Below are positions 36,901 to 47,198 of a DNA stretch of 64,000 bases, in pieces. The notes beneath the pieces are model-generated. The model worked only from the letters and a program-made list of their open reading frames with translations, made no database searches and was not told where the DNA came from. The stretch comes from Maniola hyperantus (lineage: Eukaryota > Arthropoda > Insecta > Lepidoptera > Nymphalidae): positions 12,294,534 to 12,358,533 of the forward strand of contig NC_048546.1 in NCBI RefSeq assembly GCF_902806685.2, in the 5' to 3' direction. A program made the position numbers and the translations under genes. Position 1 is the stretch's first letter. Every line of letters starts with the position of its first letter.

Positions 36901-39900
36901 AACAAATATTACGATGGTAGTTTAAAAGAGTGAACCACCGTAGGCCTAGACGCATTCTATCAGTCAGCTGAAGAATGATGCCAAGATGTTTCCACTCAAG
37001 TGTCTTAGACACCATGAAGTTTTTTTTGTATATATTCTTTTTAGAAGTTAGGGTTGTGTAGTTAAGTATAACGTATAAAACCTTACACTGTTTTCAGTAT
37101 ATTTATTTTGTTAGACAATTTTCCTTGTTACTAGTAGATGTGCGTTCACGCGTAACTTCTGTGTTTTTTTTGTTTGTTTCAGGCAAATTGTTAGTAGTTG
37201 TTGGATGACGCTGAGGGCAGCGTGGTTCAACCTGTTGAACCTTTTCGTAGGAGGGGAAGTATTGTGACGTTGTAAATTTTGAACTACTAACTAGCGTTTC
37301 GTTTTTAATAAAAATCAATTTTGTTCAAAGTATGTTGGTGCCACCTAGCATCAAGGTGCAGAACTACGCGTGGGTCGATGTTCAGAGTTCATTCGAGCCA
37401 CAATAGATGGCGTTTGCTTCGTTGTCAATTGTCGTAAAAATAAAACAAAATAATTAAATAAAACCATAATATCATTTGTTTATTGTTAAGTCATTAACAA
37501 AACGGTTCTTATAATATATCCTTAGGTTCCGCAAATATTCAAAAATGAATTGGCTTCATGATCAAACTAAATGAGAGCGGCCACACTCGGGTTGCGTCTG
37601 GCAACACCGATTGGTGAGATTTAGAATTTTTCTGGAATCAACATGTGAAGACGAATTTTTTCGTTCCAGGAAAATCTCACTCTTTTTCGCCCATGGCTTC
37701 GCCTGGGAAAATACAATAGTTATAAATTTAGTCATCCTAACGTATTTCAATGTTTCATCAATTATGGTGAGTGAAAAATCAAGTAATGTGGATTCGACAA
37801 AATGGCGGTTTGGTTAGAGAAAATCCTAATTTCATGATTTTCCCTTTCAGTTCCAGTTATTTTACCTTCCCAAATAAATGAGGATAATGGGTTGTGGGTG
37901 GACTCCTGAAAACCATTGGTGGCCAGGAGTTCAATAGGTGAGTTGTGTTTGATCGGGAAAATTCCACGTGTCGAAATTTTCACACAGCACAAATTATAAT
38001 CTTGTTTTTCTTTGTTACAGGGTTTCCGTTTGCGTTTCCGTTTGCGTTTCCGTTTGCGTTTCCGTTTGCGTTTCCGTTTGCGTTTCCGTTTTTAGTTTTC
38101 GGTTTTCGTATTTCGCTTTCGTTTTCCGTATTTATTTCTTTTGCACATTCACGTTGGCAACTTAATTTCTATGGATAAGACTTGGTGAAAATCTTTGTAA
38201 TGAAACATTTCGGTTGTGAAGAATCAAGTTAAATCGAGTTTTGGGAGCTTGGCCGATGCCGTCCAGCTACCTTGCAGTCTTCGCACCTACAAGTAAGCAA
38301 ATGTTTGTATCCTGGAACAGTTTAGTGAACCTTCTTAGTGTATGTGTACAGTAAGAACCCTGTCTTTACTACTGAGCTTTATTTTGAAACAATTTTATGA
38401 ATTTTACTGTGTCATTGTCTATTCCATGCCAATGGCATCTTAAATTTAAAACATAGATTTTATGTACTATCTACCTAAGGCATTCTAATGTATCTAAATT
38501 AAGTCTTGGCATTAAGCTAGAATAACTAAGCATTATTAGCCATCACTATGTATTAAGCGACCCCGGTAAAAGTTACATTAAAAACAATTTTGCCTAACAT
38601 CTAGCAAATTTCATTTATAACACCTCATATACATTACAAGGGAGTCGACGGCTAGCTTCTATTCTTTACTAGGTAGATAGATCAAGTAAGTAAAATTATT
38701 TTTTTTTTCCTCTAATCTTTGTAAGGTGGTAGATTATTCCGTATCCGGGTATATTTCCATTCCGCCCAATTTACCACCCTTACATTACATTACCCTTATA
38801 TTACATTACATTAGCTATTCGAGATCCGAGTTCTTTAAAAGTTGCACCAACCAGTCATATTGTGTCTCTTCTTTTAAATTGCACCCATTTGGTGCAGCCA
38901 CGCGCCATAAAACAAAATTGAATTGAAAGTCGCATCTAAAAAAGTTTTACATTCAAACAACCCTAGTTATGTGCCATCTCCACGGACGAGAGAATCGCGA
39001 CGATAGTCAAAAAAAAGGCAAATCATTTATTCAAAGTAGGTATTCTTGTACTCTTTTATAGTGATAGTCTTGCCAAGCCACTAAATTCGATACGATTTTT
39101 CTTATAGCCAATCTCCACAGGGCGATACTTTCGCCGACGATAATTTCTTGCGATTGCCTCACCTGTGGAGATGGCGCCTAATGGGCTGCCATTTTTTAAA
39201 GCACGGTGAAGGTGTCAAAAGGTGCCTAAACACCGCACCAATATCTATCTGTGTTGCACACACAAGCGAACGAATTTGTATTCACTTTACAATAAAATCT
39301 GTAAGAGTTTGGCTGTTTTGAGTTTTATAATATTATGTTTGTGTATCCAAAAAATTGCTTCAGATTCCTTTGGGGCATTTGGTGGAGGAAATGTTCGAAG
39401 TGATATCGTGCTACTACCCGATCGACTTCCACCCGTCCCCGAGCGACCCGGCCCCGGTGTCTCGCGATGAGCTGGCGCGCTCTCTACGACCGTGCCTGTG
39501 CGCGCGGCAAGACTTCGCGGACCACTGCCTCGTGCTGCTCATAGAGAAGCTCGACTCCAGTCTCCGAGTGGCCAAGCTAGACTCCCTGATGCTACTGGTG
39601 TGATATTTTTTTTAAATTATTTATTTTGAGTCTAAGAACCGTGATAAACGTTGGGAATCCTAGATATTTCAACATTAATTGGTTTTCCAAGTTTCTAATT
39701 CTTGGCCCTGCCAGTAAGTTTTGTGTGTGGGGTACTCTAGTCCTAATATGGGTTTGCTCATTTCTAATAAGAGAGTCACAAAAGTCTTACTCCAAGTAAG
39801 ACTTTTGTGACTCTCTCCATCGCCTGCTGACTTCTAAAGCCAACGTATACAAATGGAGTAGAGCCGAACCGAGTCTTTAATAGCAAATTCAGCTTTATGT

Positions 39901-42900
39901 ACAGTACCACACAGTTGAAATTGGTACTATGGAAACAAAATACGATGCACGCGTGATGCGCTTGGGTTGAGTTGGGCTTGGGCTTGGACGTATTTGTCTC
40001 TCCACTCCACTCTGCTGGAGTGCGTTGGTGTTGCTTTCCAATTAATTAAATTTAATTTTAAGTAAATTTTAATAGTAGTTAAGATATAGGAAACTAGATG
40101 ATGCCCGCGACTTCGTCCGCGTGGATTTAGGTTTTTAAAAATCCTGTGAGAACTCTTCATTTTTCCGGGATAAAAAGTAGCCTATGTCCTTCCCCGGGAT
40201 GCAAGCTTTGTTTGTACTAAATTTCGTCAAAATCGGTTGAACGGTTGAGCCGTGAAAAGCTAGCAGACAGACAGACAGACAGACACACTTTCGCATTTAT
40301 AATATTAGTATGGAAGTATGGATAATGTATAATCAGTACCTCAATACCCTTATTATAAATGCGAAAGTGTGTTTGTTTGTTGATTTGTCCTTCAATCACG
40401 TTGCAACGGTGCAACGGATTGATGTGATTTTTTGCATGTGTATAGATAAAGACCTGTAGAGTGACATGTGTCTAATACTTTTTATCATGGAAAATCAAAG
40501 AGTTCCCATGGGATTTTTAAAAAACCTAATTCCACGCGAACGAAGTCGCGGGCATCAGCTAGTAATGTATAATTTCAGGCTGAAAGTTGCAATACATTCA
40601 AATCGGAGAGCTACGGTCCATTCCTGAAGGCGCTATGGTCATCCATCCAGCGGGAGATTTCACACAAAACTGACGATGAATTAAAACTAGCCGCTCACGA
40701 GGCACTCTCAGCGCTAGTCGCGACTTTAGCCGCGGCGACAGACGACTCGCTCGAAAACTTCCTCCGATCCATACTCGTATCAATGCAGACCGCAGTAGCA
40801 GAAGCGACTACGGTCGTGCGATTTGCAGAGGCGTCTCGGACGTTACTAACTGTCGCCAACGCGTCGGAGCGGTCGTGCGAGATGATAACAAAGTCGATGA
40901 TACCGGCGGTTGTAGCGTACTACGAGTTTAAGACGTCTGTTAAACTGCAGCTAGCCAGTTTGGAGTTCCTCGGGGATCTGTTCGAAGTGGCCACGCATTG
41001 GGGCGTCGCGGAGCGATTACGCGCGCAGACTGACGACATCCCGCAGCTGTGTTTGACCGCCGCCAGTTCACCTGTCAAGGTATCGTATATATCAGTACCC
41101 TTATTATAAATATGAAAGTGCGTTTGTTTGTTGGTTTGTCCTTCAATCACGTCGTAACGGTGCAACGGATTGACGTGATTTTTTGCATGGGTATAGATAT
41201 ACCTGGAGAGTGACTTAGGCTACTTTTTATCCCGGAAAAATGAAAGAGTTCCCACGGGATTTTTAAAAAACCTAGTTCCACGCGGACGAAGTCGCGGGCA
41301 TCAGCTAGTTTTTTAATAATTTAAATAGGACACCTACATAGTCAAAGTCAAAGTCAAAGTCAAAGTCAAATGATTTATTCAAAATAGGTAATAAATTACT
41401 CTTATTGATTGTCTGGTATAGTGTTAGATTTGTAAGATAATATAGTGGTGATAATTATAACGCAAACTTAAAACTAAAGCTACGAGGGTTCCAAACGCGC
41501 CCAGGTCTGAGAAGAGCCCACAACAAAAACATACTGTATTTGTACCCTACATTTATTATTATCTTTCTTTGTATGTGTGATTATGTTTTGTGTTTTGTTG
41601 CAATGAAGTTCTAGTACGCGACAGGTCGTCCGCTGCCTCATACCCCGATTGCCATCTTGAGCTGTCGCGGATTTATACCTTTACACGCAGTTTGAAAGTA
41701 AAACTTCTTCGATGTTGTACCTACTTAGTTTGATGTTGTACTTGGCACTTTACACATCTTGATAAAAGATGGCAGTCTTAAAACAGCTGTTCTGTTTGGC
41801 GGCCATTTAAATGCAGACGAACTCGAAAGTTGCTATGTTCAAAAAAGATTGAGTTGGCCCCTAAAGAAGTTTTACATACATGTTTGTTATTTGAACAGAT
41901 TTTTTGAAAGGGACTTTTGTATAGTAAAGTTGTAATATATCGCACTATACCTACCATGCAATAAACCTATTCTCTTTTATTCAAAGGAGTACCAGCTTGC
42001 CGGATTCAAAACACTAGTAAGAGTGAAAAGCACACTCAAAATCGACCTCGTACTGCCATTCGTTGAAATCTTGATGCATAACATTCAGTATTCTCCAGAT
42101 GATGAATTATTAAGAATTAGCGTCGAAACCGTCTACGCGATCGCACGAATGTATCCAGAGTTAATAATGAGTATAGTCGTCAAAGGGAAGTGCGATTTAG
42201 ACAACCTAACACAGGATCGATCGGACCTGGAAAAACGACTCAACTTGCTTTCAAATCTCGCCAGCATAGACGACTTCACCAAAATAATCATAGAACAGAT
42301 GCTCAAAGCGATAACGACTGATGAAGCGTTTAATGTCGTTAAGGCATTAAACGCTTCTATGTCGAATACTAGTTTATATTCCGATGATAAAGTAGCTCAA
42401 ATAGAAAGCGATCATGGCTTGATAGATTCCATACTGACTTGGCTGTTAAAAGAAATTCAAAATTCCACTCCGATATCTACGGACGATGGTTACGATTTGG
42501 TCTCGAATACGGTAGCCAGTTTGCCTCCAGAGAAGCAAGTGCAAGTTTTATCGCGGCATTCGACTGGTATATTGGAGAAATGTTCAAATGACGCATACTT
42601 TCAAGTGTTAGAGTGTCTGTATAGATCATTGCATAGGAGTGTATATAATTCGCATTACGAAGAAATTATGGCGTTAGCGCTCCGATTGGCTTTGGATAGT
42701 GAGTTAGATACAATCCGCGGTAAGGCATGTTGTTTAGTTGCCCACTTCTTGAACAAGGCAGAGAGTGGACAAAAGTTCGAAGTGATGTATGAGATGTTGA
42801 AGAGTTACCTTAACAGTCGGAGTAGAGATGATGTAGATTTGTGTCCAAGACTGATACATTTATATGGCTGGATCACTAAAGCACTGCTTTTGAGGGGAAG

Positions 42901-45150
42901 TGATCTGTTCCAGTTTTGGCTTAACAAGGTAATTATACTCTCTCTTTGCTAATGTCGCCTAATGTGTAAAGGCAAAGCGCAGCAATTTAAGGGAATTTAT
43001 ATGTCCAAAAGCCGCAAGTATAGAAAAATCTATAGAAAACTAGCGCTTTTTACGCTAATTTACAAGCGACTCTATCTGCCTTAAATTATTAGTACGAAGT
43101 TACGAACTATACAGTGCGATAAGGCTCTATTGGCACTTGAATGACAGGGGGCGCTGTTGGAGAATAAAGGCTTAGACTATTCAAACATGAACAAAGGGGA
43201 CACTTGACGACAACGTTAGTTCCAATTTTTGCCATGCGCCAAAAGAGCCTTATCGCACTGTACCTTCGATTGGCCATTACAATTTCATGTGCCCATGGTT
43301 CTCATGGTTTTACTTGATGCCCATGAAATGTTTCGTTTGAGAGCTTTCGTATTACGCGTACAATCTGAGAAAAGACTAGCCAACTGTCATTTCAAAAGTA
43401 TGGTTTAGATTTAGTAAACCGTTGATACATAGAGCAAATATGGCCAGTCCTTTCACAATTTAACGCGTAGTAAATACGTATTTTGCAACTAGCTCATGCC
43501 AGCAAGTCCATATGGGTGGATTTGGCTTTATTAAATATTCCTGAGAAACTTTTATTTTTCGGGATAAAAAGTACAGGATTGTTCGATCCTGAAGCTGCTG
43601 ATTATATATCTCTGTAAAGCTTGTTGCTATATTTACTGCTGGATATTGTAAAATAAAGCTTCAATCGATTTCAGATCGTAATATCGATATCGAATCCCGA
43701 CTGCAGTAGGGTAGGGTCGGAGGCCATTCGCTGTATAGTATCAGACTTACCAGGTAGTCTGTCCGCGCGGCAACATTGTCGTCAGAGCTTACTGTATAAA
43801 CAAAGACTGTTCCAAGCCTTTGCGGCGCTCTCGGAGAAAACAAAGCCCCCGAGCGATAAGGAGTTTTACTACGCGACTTGGGCGTACGTGTTGCAGCAGA
43901 CGCCTAAAAGCGTATTAAATAATGAAATCAATAAGGTGAGTGACTAAAGCTTGAGACTCATTTGGTAAATGTTTTGCTTCATAAGCAGAGACTGTTCCAA
44001 GCCTTTGGCGGAGAGGATAACCTCTTTGAGCGATAAGACATTTTACTACGCGACTAGGGCACGTGCTGGAGCAGACGACTAAAAGCGTATTAAATAATGA
44101 GATCAATAAGGGGAGTGAATAAAGCGTGAGTCTCACTTGGTAGGTGTTTTGCTCTATAAGCAGAGGCCGTTTCAAGCCTTTGCGACGCTCTCGTCGAGAA
44201 TACTGTGCTACTCCTAGCGATAAGAAATTTCCTTCTTCAAATTTTAGTCTTGGAGCTTGTACGTGCGTTAAGAAAACTTCGTTTGCGCGATTCACGCTCC
44301 ATAGTGAGCGATTAAGGATACCTGTAGTGCCATCTAGTGTCGATAAATGGAGACCGCCACAGTAGATTAGAAATTAGTTTTAAAAGTATGTGTGTATTTT
44401 CAGATCGTGCCTTTAGCTATAGATGCCCTTGAATACGACAACAAAGACTCACTTATAGTGATGATCGACTTGCTTACTCACTTTGTGCAAGTGAATAACG
44501 ACTTTGTGGCCCAAAGCTTACAGACTATATTGCCGAGGCTAATTAGTTTGACCACGTACGCTAAATCTATGGTAAGAATTTTTTTATGCTTTCATAGCAA
44601 CTACTTAGTACACGAGCGATAAAAATATCAGATACGGAAGTTGTACGAGGTCGTTGGAGCTGGGCACCTGGCAGACGAGAAGCTGTACTCTTTCTCACTT
44701 ACTCTTATTCGAGCTACAGTATCCACTGTCCGGCCAGTAGTAGCGAATAATCGATTTTATTTTATAAATGACGGTAGTATAGCTTTTATTTGAATCTAGT
44801 AATATTTTTAACAAATAATTTGTCTTTTGTTTTTATCGATATATTATTATTTATATTTATTGCAAAAATGTATAAAATCTTCTGCAAAATCTATTTTTAT
44901 TTTAATCGATATTTTAGTTAAATCTACCATTGTACCTCCATTTCAGGATGTGCGAATAAAGAGTCTTCAGTGCCTTTACGAAATCGCCCATGGTTGCGTC
45001 ACTCGACAGCTGCTGGCGCACAAGCAGGACACGCTGTTGGCGCTAGCGCCAGCGCTGGATGACCGCAAGAGACGAGTGAGGAGCATGGCCGTCAAAGCGC
45101 GCACGCGCTGGTTCCTAGTGGGCGCGCCGGGGGAAACCAAACAGAACTGA
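30960..45150 (+). CDS. MMS19: MMS19 homolog, cytosolic Fe-S assembly targeting factor, 9 coding exons, 965 aa
   Basis: MMS19 joins CIAO1 and CIAO2B in the complex that delivers Fe-S clusters to nuclear and cytosolic proteins such as XPD, polymerases and helicases. Coding exons: 30960-31047, 31920-32303, 32497-32612, 39364-39597, 40579-41079, 41987-42928, 43675-43935, 44404-44571, 44947-45150; all junctions are GT-AG and in frame. The N-terminal conserved domain includes MDGERDPRNLLYLFNF and LGHLVEEMFEVISCYYPIDF (near 180-220), close to human MMS19. The rest is HEAT-repeat helices; the last repeat carries LDDRKRRVR and ARTRWFLVGAPG, matching human LDDKKRLVR and ARGEWFLLGSPG. Length is near human (1030 aa). 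Intron 3 contains a 6.2-kb LTR element; exon 7 and the terminal exon have tandem copies downstream. An AATAAA is at 46089-46094, so the 3' UTR would run through the array. Confidence 0.94.
32621..34142 (+). repeat. 5' LTR
   Basis: Begins TGTGACGTTG eight bases after the MMS19 exon 3 donor GT starts (32613) and ends CCACCCTTACA. Contains an AATAAA-type signal near 32813 and a 12-bp tandem repeat at 33381-33450. Confidence 0.92.
33381..33450 (+). repeat. 12-bp tandem repeat (TTTCCGTTTGCG) in the 5' LTR
   Basis: Five full units and a partial sixth; the same array and copy number occur in the 3' LTR at 38023-38092. It produces chance low-complexity frames but is not coding. Confidence 0.95.
34145..34162 (+). 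promoter_or_regulatory. Primer binding site, tRNA-Lys type
   Basis: TGGCGCCCGAACAGGGAC, two bases after the 5' LTR, is complementary to the 3' end of a lysine tRNA, the primer used by many retroelements. Confidence 0.9.
34412..35095 (+). pseudogene. gag: Truncated gag of the LTR element
   Basis: Encodes structural Gag of the Ty3/Gypsy element. The frame opens MEQTFAQFHSLLKDELCYEV with a coiled-coil-like first half and then a capsid-type segment (FNGQGDPRSFIERVEEYKRS, FTGRALLWYRGNK) usual for Gypsy Gag. After about residue 210 the frame runs into pol DNA joined by a deletion, giving about 17 unrelated residues. The rest of capsid and the nucleocapsid zinc knuckle are absent. Confidence 0.85.
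35030..36443 (+). pseudogene. pol: pol remnant: RNase H end and complete-looking integrase
   Basis: Begins at the deletion junction inside RNase H (EATKWFLNLENPSGRLARWG, then GCDNVVPDTLSRL). The integrase has the zinc-binding pair of His (HADATAGH) and CDTC, then the catalytic D-D-(35)-E triad: Asp at 35619, Asp at 35799, Glu at 35907. The C-terminal part (SVGDIVWKK, YEKCRVVKV) follows to the stop at 36443. It has no start of its own; protease and reverse transcriptase are gone. Confidence 0.88.
36444..37262 (+). other. Non-coding 3' internal region and polypurine tract of the LTR element
   Basis: No env-like frame. The purine run GTAGGAGGGGAAG (about 37247-37259) lies just before the 3' LTR and is the likely plus-strand primer. 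Confidence 0.7.
37263..38784 (+). repeat. 3' LTR
   Basis: Same 1522-bp sequence as the 5' LTR at a constant offset of 4642 bp. It is followed by a TTACATTAC-rich stretch that does not duplicate the 5' flank (ACACCA). Confidence 0.92.
38967..39182. mobile_element. MITE-like inverted repeat (GCCATCTCCAC ends)
   Basis: Starts GTGCCATCTCCACGGACGAG and ends CACCTGTGGAGATGGCGCC, with CGCGACGATAG / CGCCGACGATAA inside the ends. MMS19 intron 3, after the LTR element. Confidence 0.5.
39771..39815. repeat. Perfect 21-bp hairpin with 3-nt loop
   Basis: GAGAGTCACAAAAGTCTTAC plus T, loop CCA, then the exact reverse complement ending at 39815. Lies in MMS19 intron 4. The short loop argues against a microRNA precursor. 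Confidence 0.9.
40094..40314 (-). mobile_element. Helitron-like element (GCTAGCTTTTCACGG subtype)
   Basis: Minus-strand copy in MMS19 intron 4, from TCCATACTAATATTATAAAT (right) to CGCGGGCATCATCTAG (left). Confidence 0.75.
40347..40562 (+). mobile_element. Helitron-like element (TCCTTCAATCACGTTGCAAC subtype)
   Basis: Contains GTGTTTGTTTGTTGATTTGT and ends CGCGGGCATCAGCTAG/T only 16 bp before the start of MMS19 exon 5 (40579). Confidence 0.75.
41096..41308 (+). mobile_element. Helitron-like element (TCCTTCAATCACGTCGTAAC subtype)
   Basis: Begins 17 bp after MMS19 exon 5 ends (41079); ends CGCGGGCATCAGCTAG/T. With the copy at 40347 it brackets exon 5 closely. Confidence 0.75.
41340..41530 (-). 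mobile_element. CR1-like LINE 3' tail
   Basis: Reverse-oriented copy of the tail at 27072-27372: GTCAAAGTCAAAGTCAAATG at one end, CCCAGGTCTGAGAAGAGCCC at the other. MMS19 intron 5. Confidence 0.7.
41612..41669. mobile_element. Fragment of the TAGTACGCGACAGG MITE
   Basis: TAGTACGCGACAGGTCG then CCCCGATTGCCATCTTGAGC and TGTCGCG; internally deleted relative to 55107-55240. Confidence 0.6.
43112..43260. mobile_element. 149-bp MITE, TIR CAGTGCGATAAGGCT
   Basis: TA/CAGTGCGATAAGGCTCTATT to AAAAGAGCCTTATCGCACTG/TA in MMS19 intron 6. Both TIRs carry the same G/A change (GATAAGG), unlike the other three copies. Confidence 0.85.
43797..44230 (+). repeat. Degenerate tandem partial copies of MMS19 exon 7
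   Basis: The 3' half of exon 7 and its donor (from TATAAACAAAGACTG) recur after about 185 bp (43980 onward, CATAAGCAGAGACTGTTCC to AATGAGATCAATAAGGGGAG) and in part again after about 175 bp (44155 onward). Copy 2 has an in-frame stop and a ruined donor (AATAAGGGGAG for AATAAGGTGAG), so the copies are not usable exons. Confidence 0.85.
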
Positions 45151-45990
45151 CGTCCACGAAGCCGCTAACTGTTGCGTCACTCGACAGCTGCTGGCGCACA
45201 AGCAGGACACGCTGCTGGCGCTAGCGCCGGCGCTGGATGACCGCAAGAGACGAGTGAGGAGCATGGCCGTCAAAGCGCGCACGCGCTGGTTCCTAGTGGG
45301 CGCGCCGGGGGAAACCAAACAGAACTGACGTCCACGAAGCCGCTAACTGTTGCGTCACTCGACAGCTGCTGGCGCACAAGCAGGACACGCTGCTGGCGCT
45401 AGCGCCGGCGCTGGATGACCGCAAGAGACGAGTGAGGAGCATGGCCGTCAAAGCGCGCACGCGCTGGTTCCTAGTGGGCGCGCCGGGGGAAACCAAACAG
45501 AACTGACGTCCACGAAGCCGCTAACTGTTGCGTCACTCGACAGCTGCTGGCGCACAAGCAGGACACGCTGCTGGCGCTAGCGCCGGCGCTGGATGACCGC
45601 AAGAGACGAGTGAGGAGCATGGCCGTCAAAGCGCGCACGCGCTGGTTCCTAGTGGGCGCGCCGGGGGAAACCAAACAGAACTGACGTCCACGAAGCCGCT
45701 AACTGTTGCGTCACTCGACAGCTGCTGGCGCACAAGCAGGACACGCTGCTGGCGCTAGCGCCGGCGCTGGATGACCGCAAGAGACGAGTGAGGAGCATGG
45801 CCGTCAAAGCGCGCACGCGCTGGTTCCTAGTGGGCGCGCCGGGGGAAACCAAACAGAACTGACGTCCACGAAGCCGCTAACTGTTGCGTCACTCGACAGC
45901 TGCTGGCGCACAAGCAGGACACGCTGCTGGCGCTAGCGCCGGCGCTGGATGACCGCAAGAGACGAGTGAGGAACATGGCCGCCAGGGCGC
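44993..45990 (+). repeat. 178-bp tandem array of the MMS19 terminal exon, six copies
   Basis: Units begin at 44993, 45171, 45349, 45527, 45705 and 45883 (GTTGCGTCACTCGACAGCTG). The unit holds the last 156 coding bases, the TGA and about 22 bases of 3' UTR. Unit 1 is the real exon; it differs from the others at two noticed sites. Units 2-5 look identical. Unit 6 is diverged and lacks about 30 bp. 178 is not a multiple of three, so open frames rotate between copies; the antisense frames of 67 codons are by-products. Confidence 0.95.
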
Positions 45991-46088
45991 GAGGGAAAAC
46001 AAACAAGGGGACGGAGGACCACATGAACCACGATTTATTTCATAAACATAACATGTAATTTATAATGTAAATTGTAAATAATCAAAAC

Positions 46089-46094
46089 AAATAA
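46089..46094 (+). terminator. Polyadenylation signal, candidate for MMS19
   Basis: AATAAA about 940 bp after the MMS19 stop, beyond the array. No AATAAA is seen inside the GC-rich units, so the mature 3' UTR probably includes all copies. Confidence 0.6.
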
Positions 46095-46199
46095 ACTTGA
46101 TCTGCTCGATAATCTAACTTTTATTGACTGCTTAGGCATTGAAATAAATCGATTTCTTTAAGCTGTAAAGCGGCACATATTGGGAGAATTTTAGTAGTG

Positions 46200-46492
46200 C
46201 AAAAAATGCTAATACGCGCAATTTATGCGTTTTCTTTCGAGAGAACAAGTACGGTTTGGGCCATAGTCCACCACGTTTGCCAAGCGCAGATTGGCAGACA
46301 CCTTTGAGAATATTATAGAGAGCTCAGGCATGCAGACTTCCTCACGATGTTTTTCTTCACCTTTAAAGTATGTGAAATTTAATTACATATCGCACATAAC
46401 TCCGAATAGTTAAAGAAGCGTGCCAGAAAAGGACTCCTAGCCTCCCGAATAGCAGGCTCACGTCTTAACCACTAGGCTATTACGGCTCATAA
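46200..46492 (-). mobile_element. tRNA-derived SINE
   Basis: Minus strand begins AGCCGTAATAGCCTAGTGG and TTAAGACGTGAGCC (A-box-like), then GGAGGCTAGGAGTCC (B-box-like), and runs to ATCGTGAGGAAGTCTGCATG and TGCCAATCTGCGCTTGG. Related head at 57020-57105; related tail at 55840-55925. Confidence 0.7.
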
Positions 46493-46859
46493 TATACAGG
46501 ATGTAATCAGAACGCTAGCAAAAACTTAGCGTTATTGTACCTTACCCCAATCTAATACCATTTACATCATTTTGTAGTTATAGGGATTTAGTATTTTTCA
46601 AACCCGCAATGTATAGCGTGCAAAACACGGGTAAGTGCCCCGCCTACGAAGTGGCATTGACTCCGAGTGACCTACTTACGTAACGTTGTTGACCTCTGGG
46701 GTCAGTCAGATGTTTTATTTGCAATATATCGTAACCTTTTATAAAATTATAGAATTTTTTATGTATTTTTTCGCGTTTTTTTGTGGTATCATATCGGTAA
46801 TCATCAGTACTATCACCTGTCTTCGTTTTTGCCAGTGTTCTGGTTACACCCTGTATATA
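46493..46859. mobile_element. MITE with about 33-bp TIRs (TATACAGGATGTAATCAGAA)
   Basis: Left end TATACAGGATGTAATCAGAA then CGCTAGCAAAAAC; right end GTTTTTGCCAGTGTTCTGGT then TACACCCTGTATA. No coding capacity. Confidence 0.75.
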
Positions 46860-47198
46860 GAAGTTAATATTATGCAGCACAAAAATATTGTGGTTTTAAT
46901 TTTAAATTTTCAGTAGGTAGGTAAGTATGGTTACTAAATTAGGGTGGGAATGGGGAATACGCCAGCTTTCGCATAAATTCAGGAAAAGTTTTACTACAAA
47001 CCGGAAACCTAAATGTACGAACATTTTAATGATTACTAACCGAGAGAGGAAAAGTAGTGGAAAACTATTCTGGTACTTTTAGGGTACCATAGGAAAACAA
47101 GAACACAAACAGATTTTTACGGATTTATTCATTAGTTTCAGACGGACGAGTGCAAATTCACACAAATAGACACGGCGACTTCGCTATGTTAGAAACCA

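Larger units (their letters stand above)
32621..38784 (+). mobile_element. Ty3/Gypsy-type LTR retrotransposon, internally deleted, young
   Basis: 6164 bp in MMS19 intron 3, same strand as the gene. Two 1522-bp LTRs (TGTGACGTTG to CCCTTACA) lie exactly 4642 bp apart, and I noticed no difference between them. The 5' LTR is followed by a tRNA-Lys-type primer binding site and the 3' LTR is preceded by a purine tract. The internal part holds the start of gag and the end of pol (RNase H end plus integrase); zinc knuckle, protease and reverse transcriptase are missing. No env. No target duplication was found. Confidence 0.92.

Noticed and set aside
45115..46024. Five near-identical antisense open frames of about 67 codons
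   Set aside because: They are by-products of the 178-bp array read on the opposite strand of MMS19's last exon; no family features and no start context.
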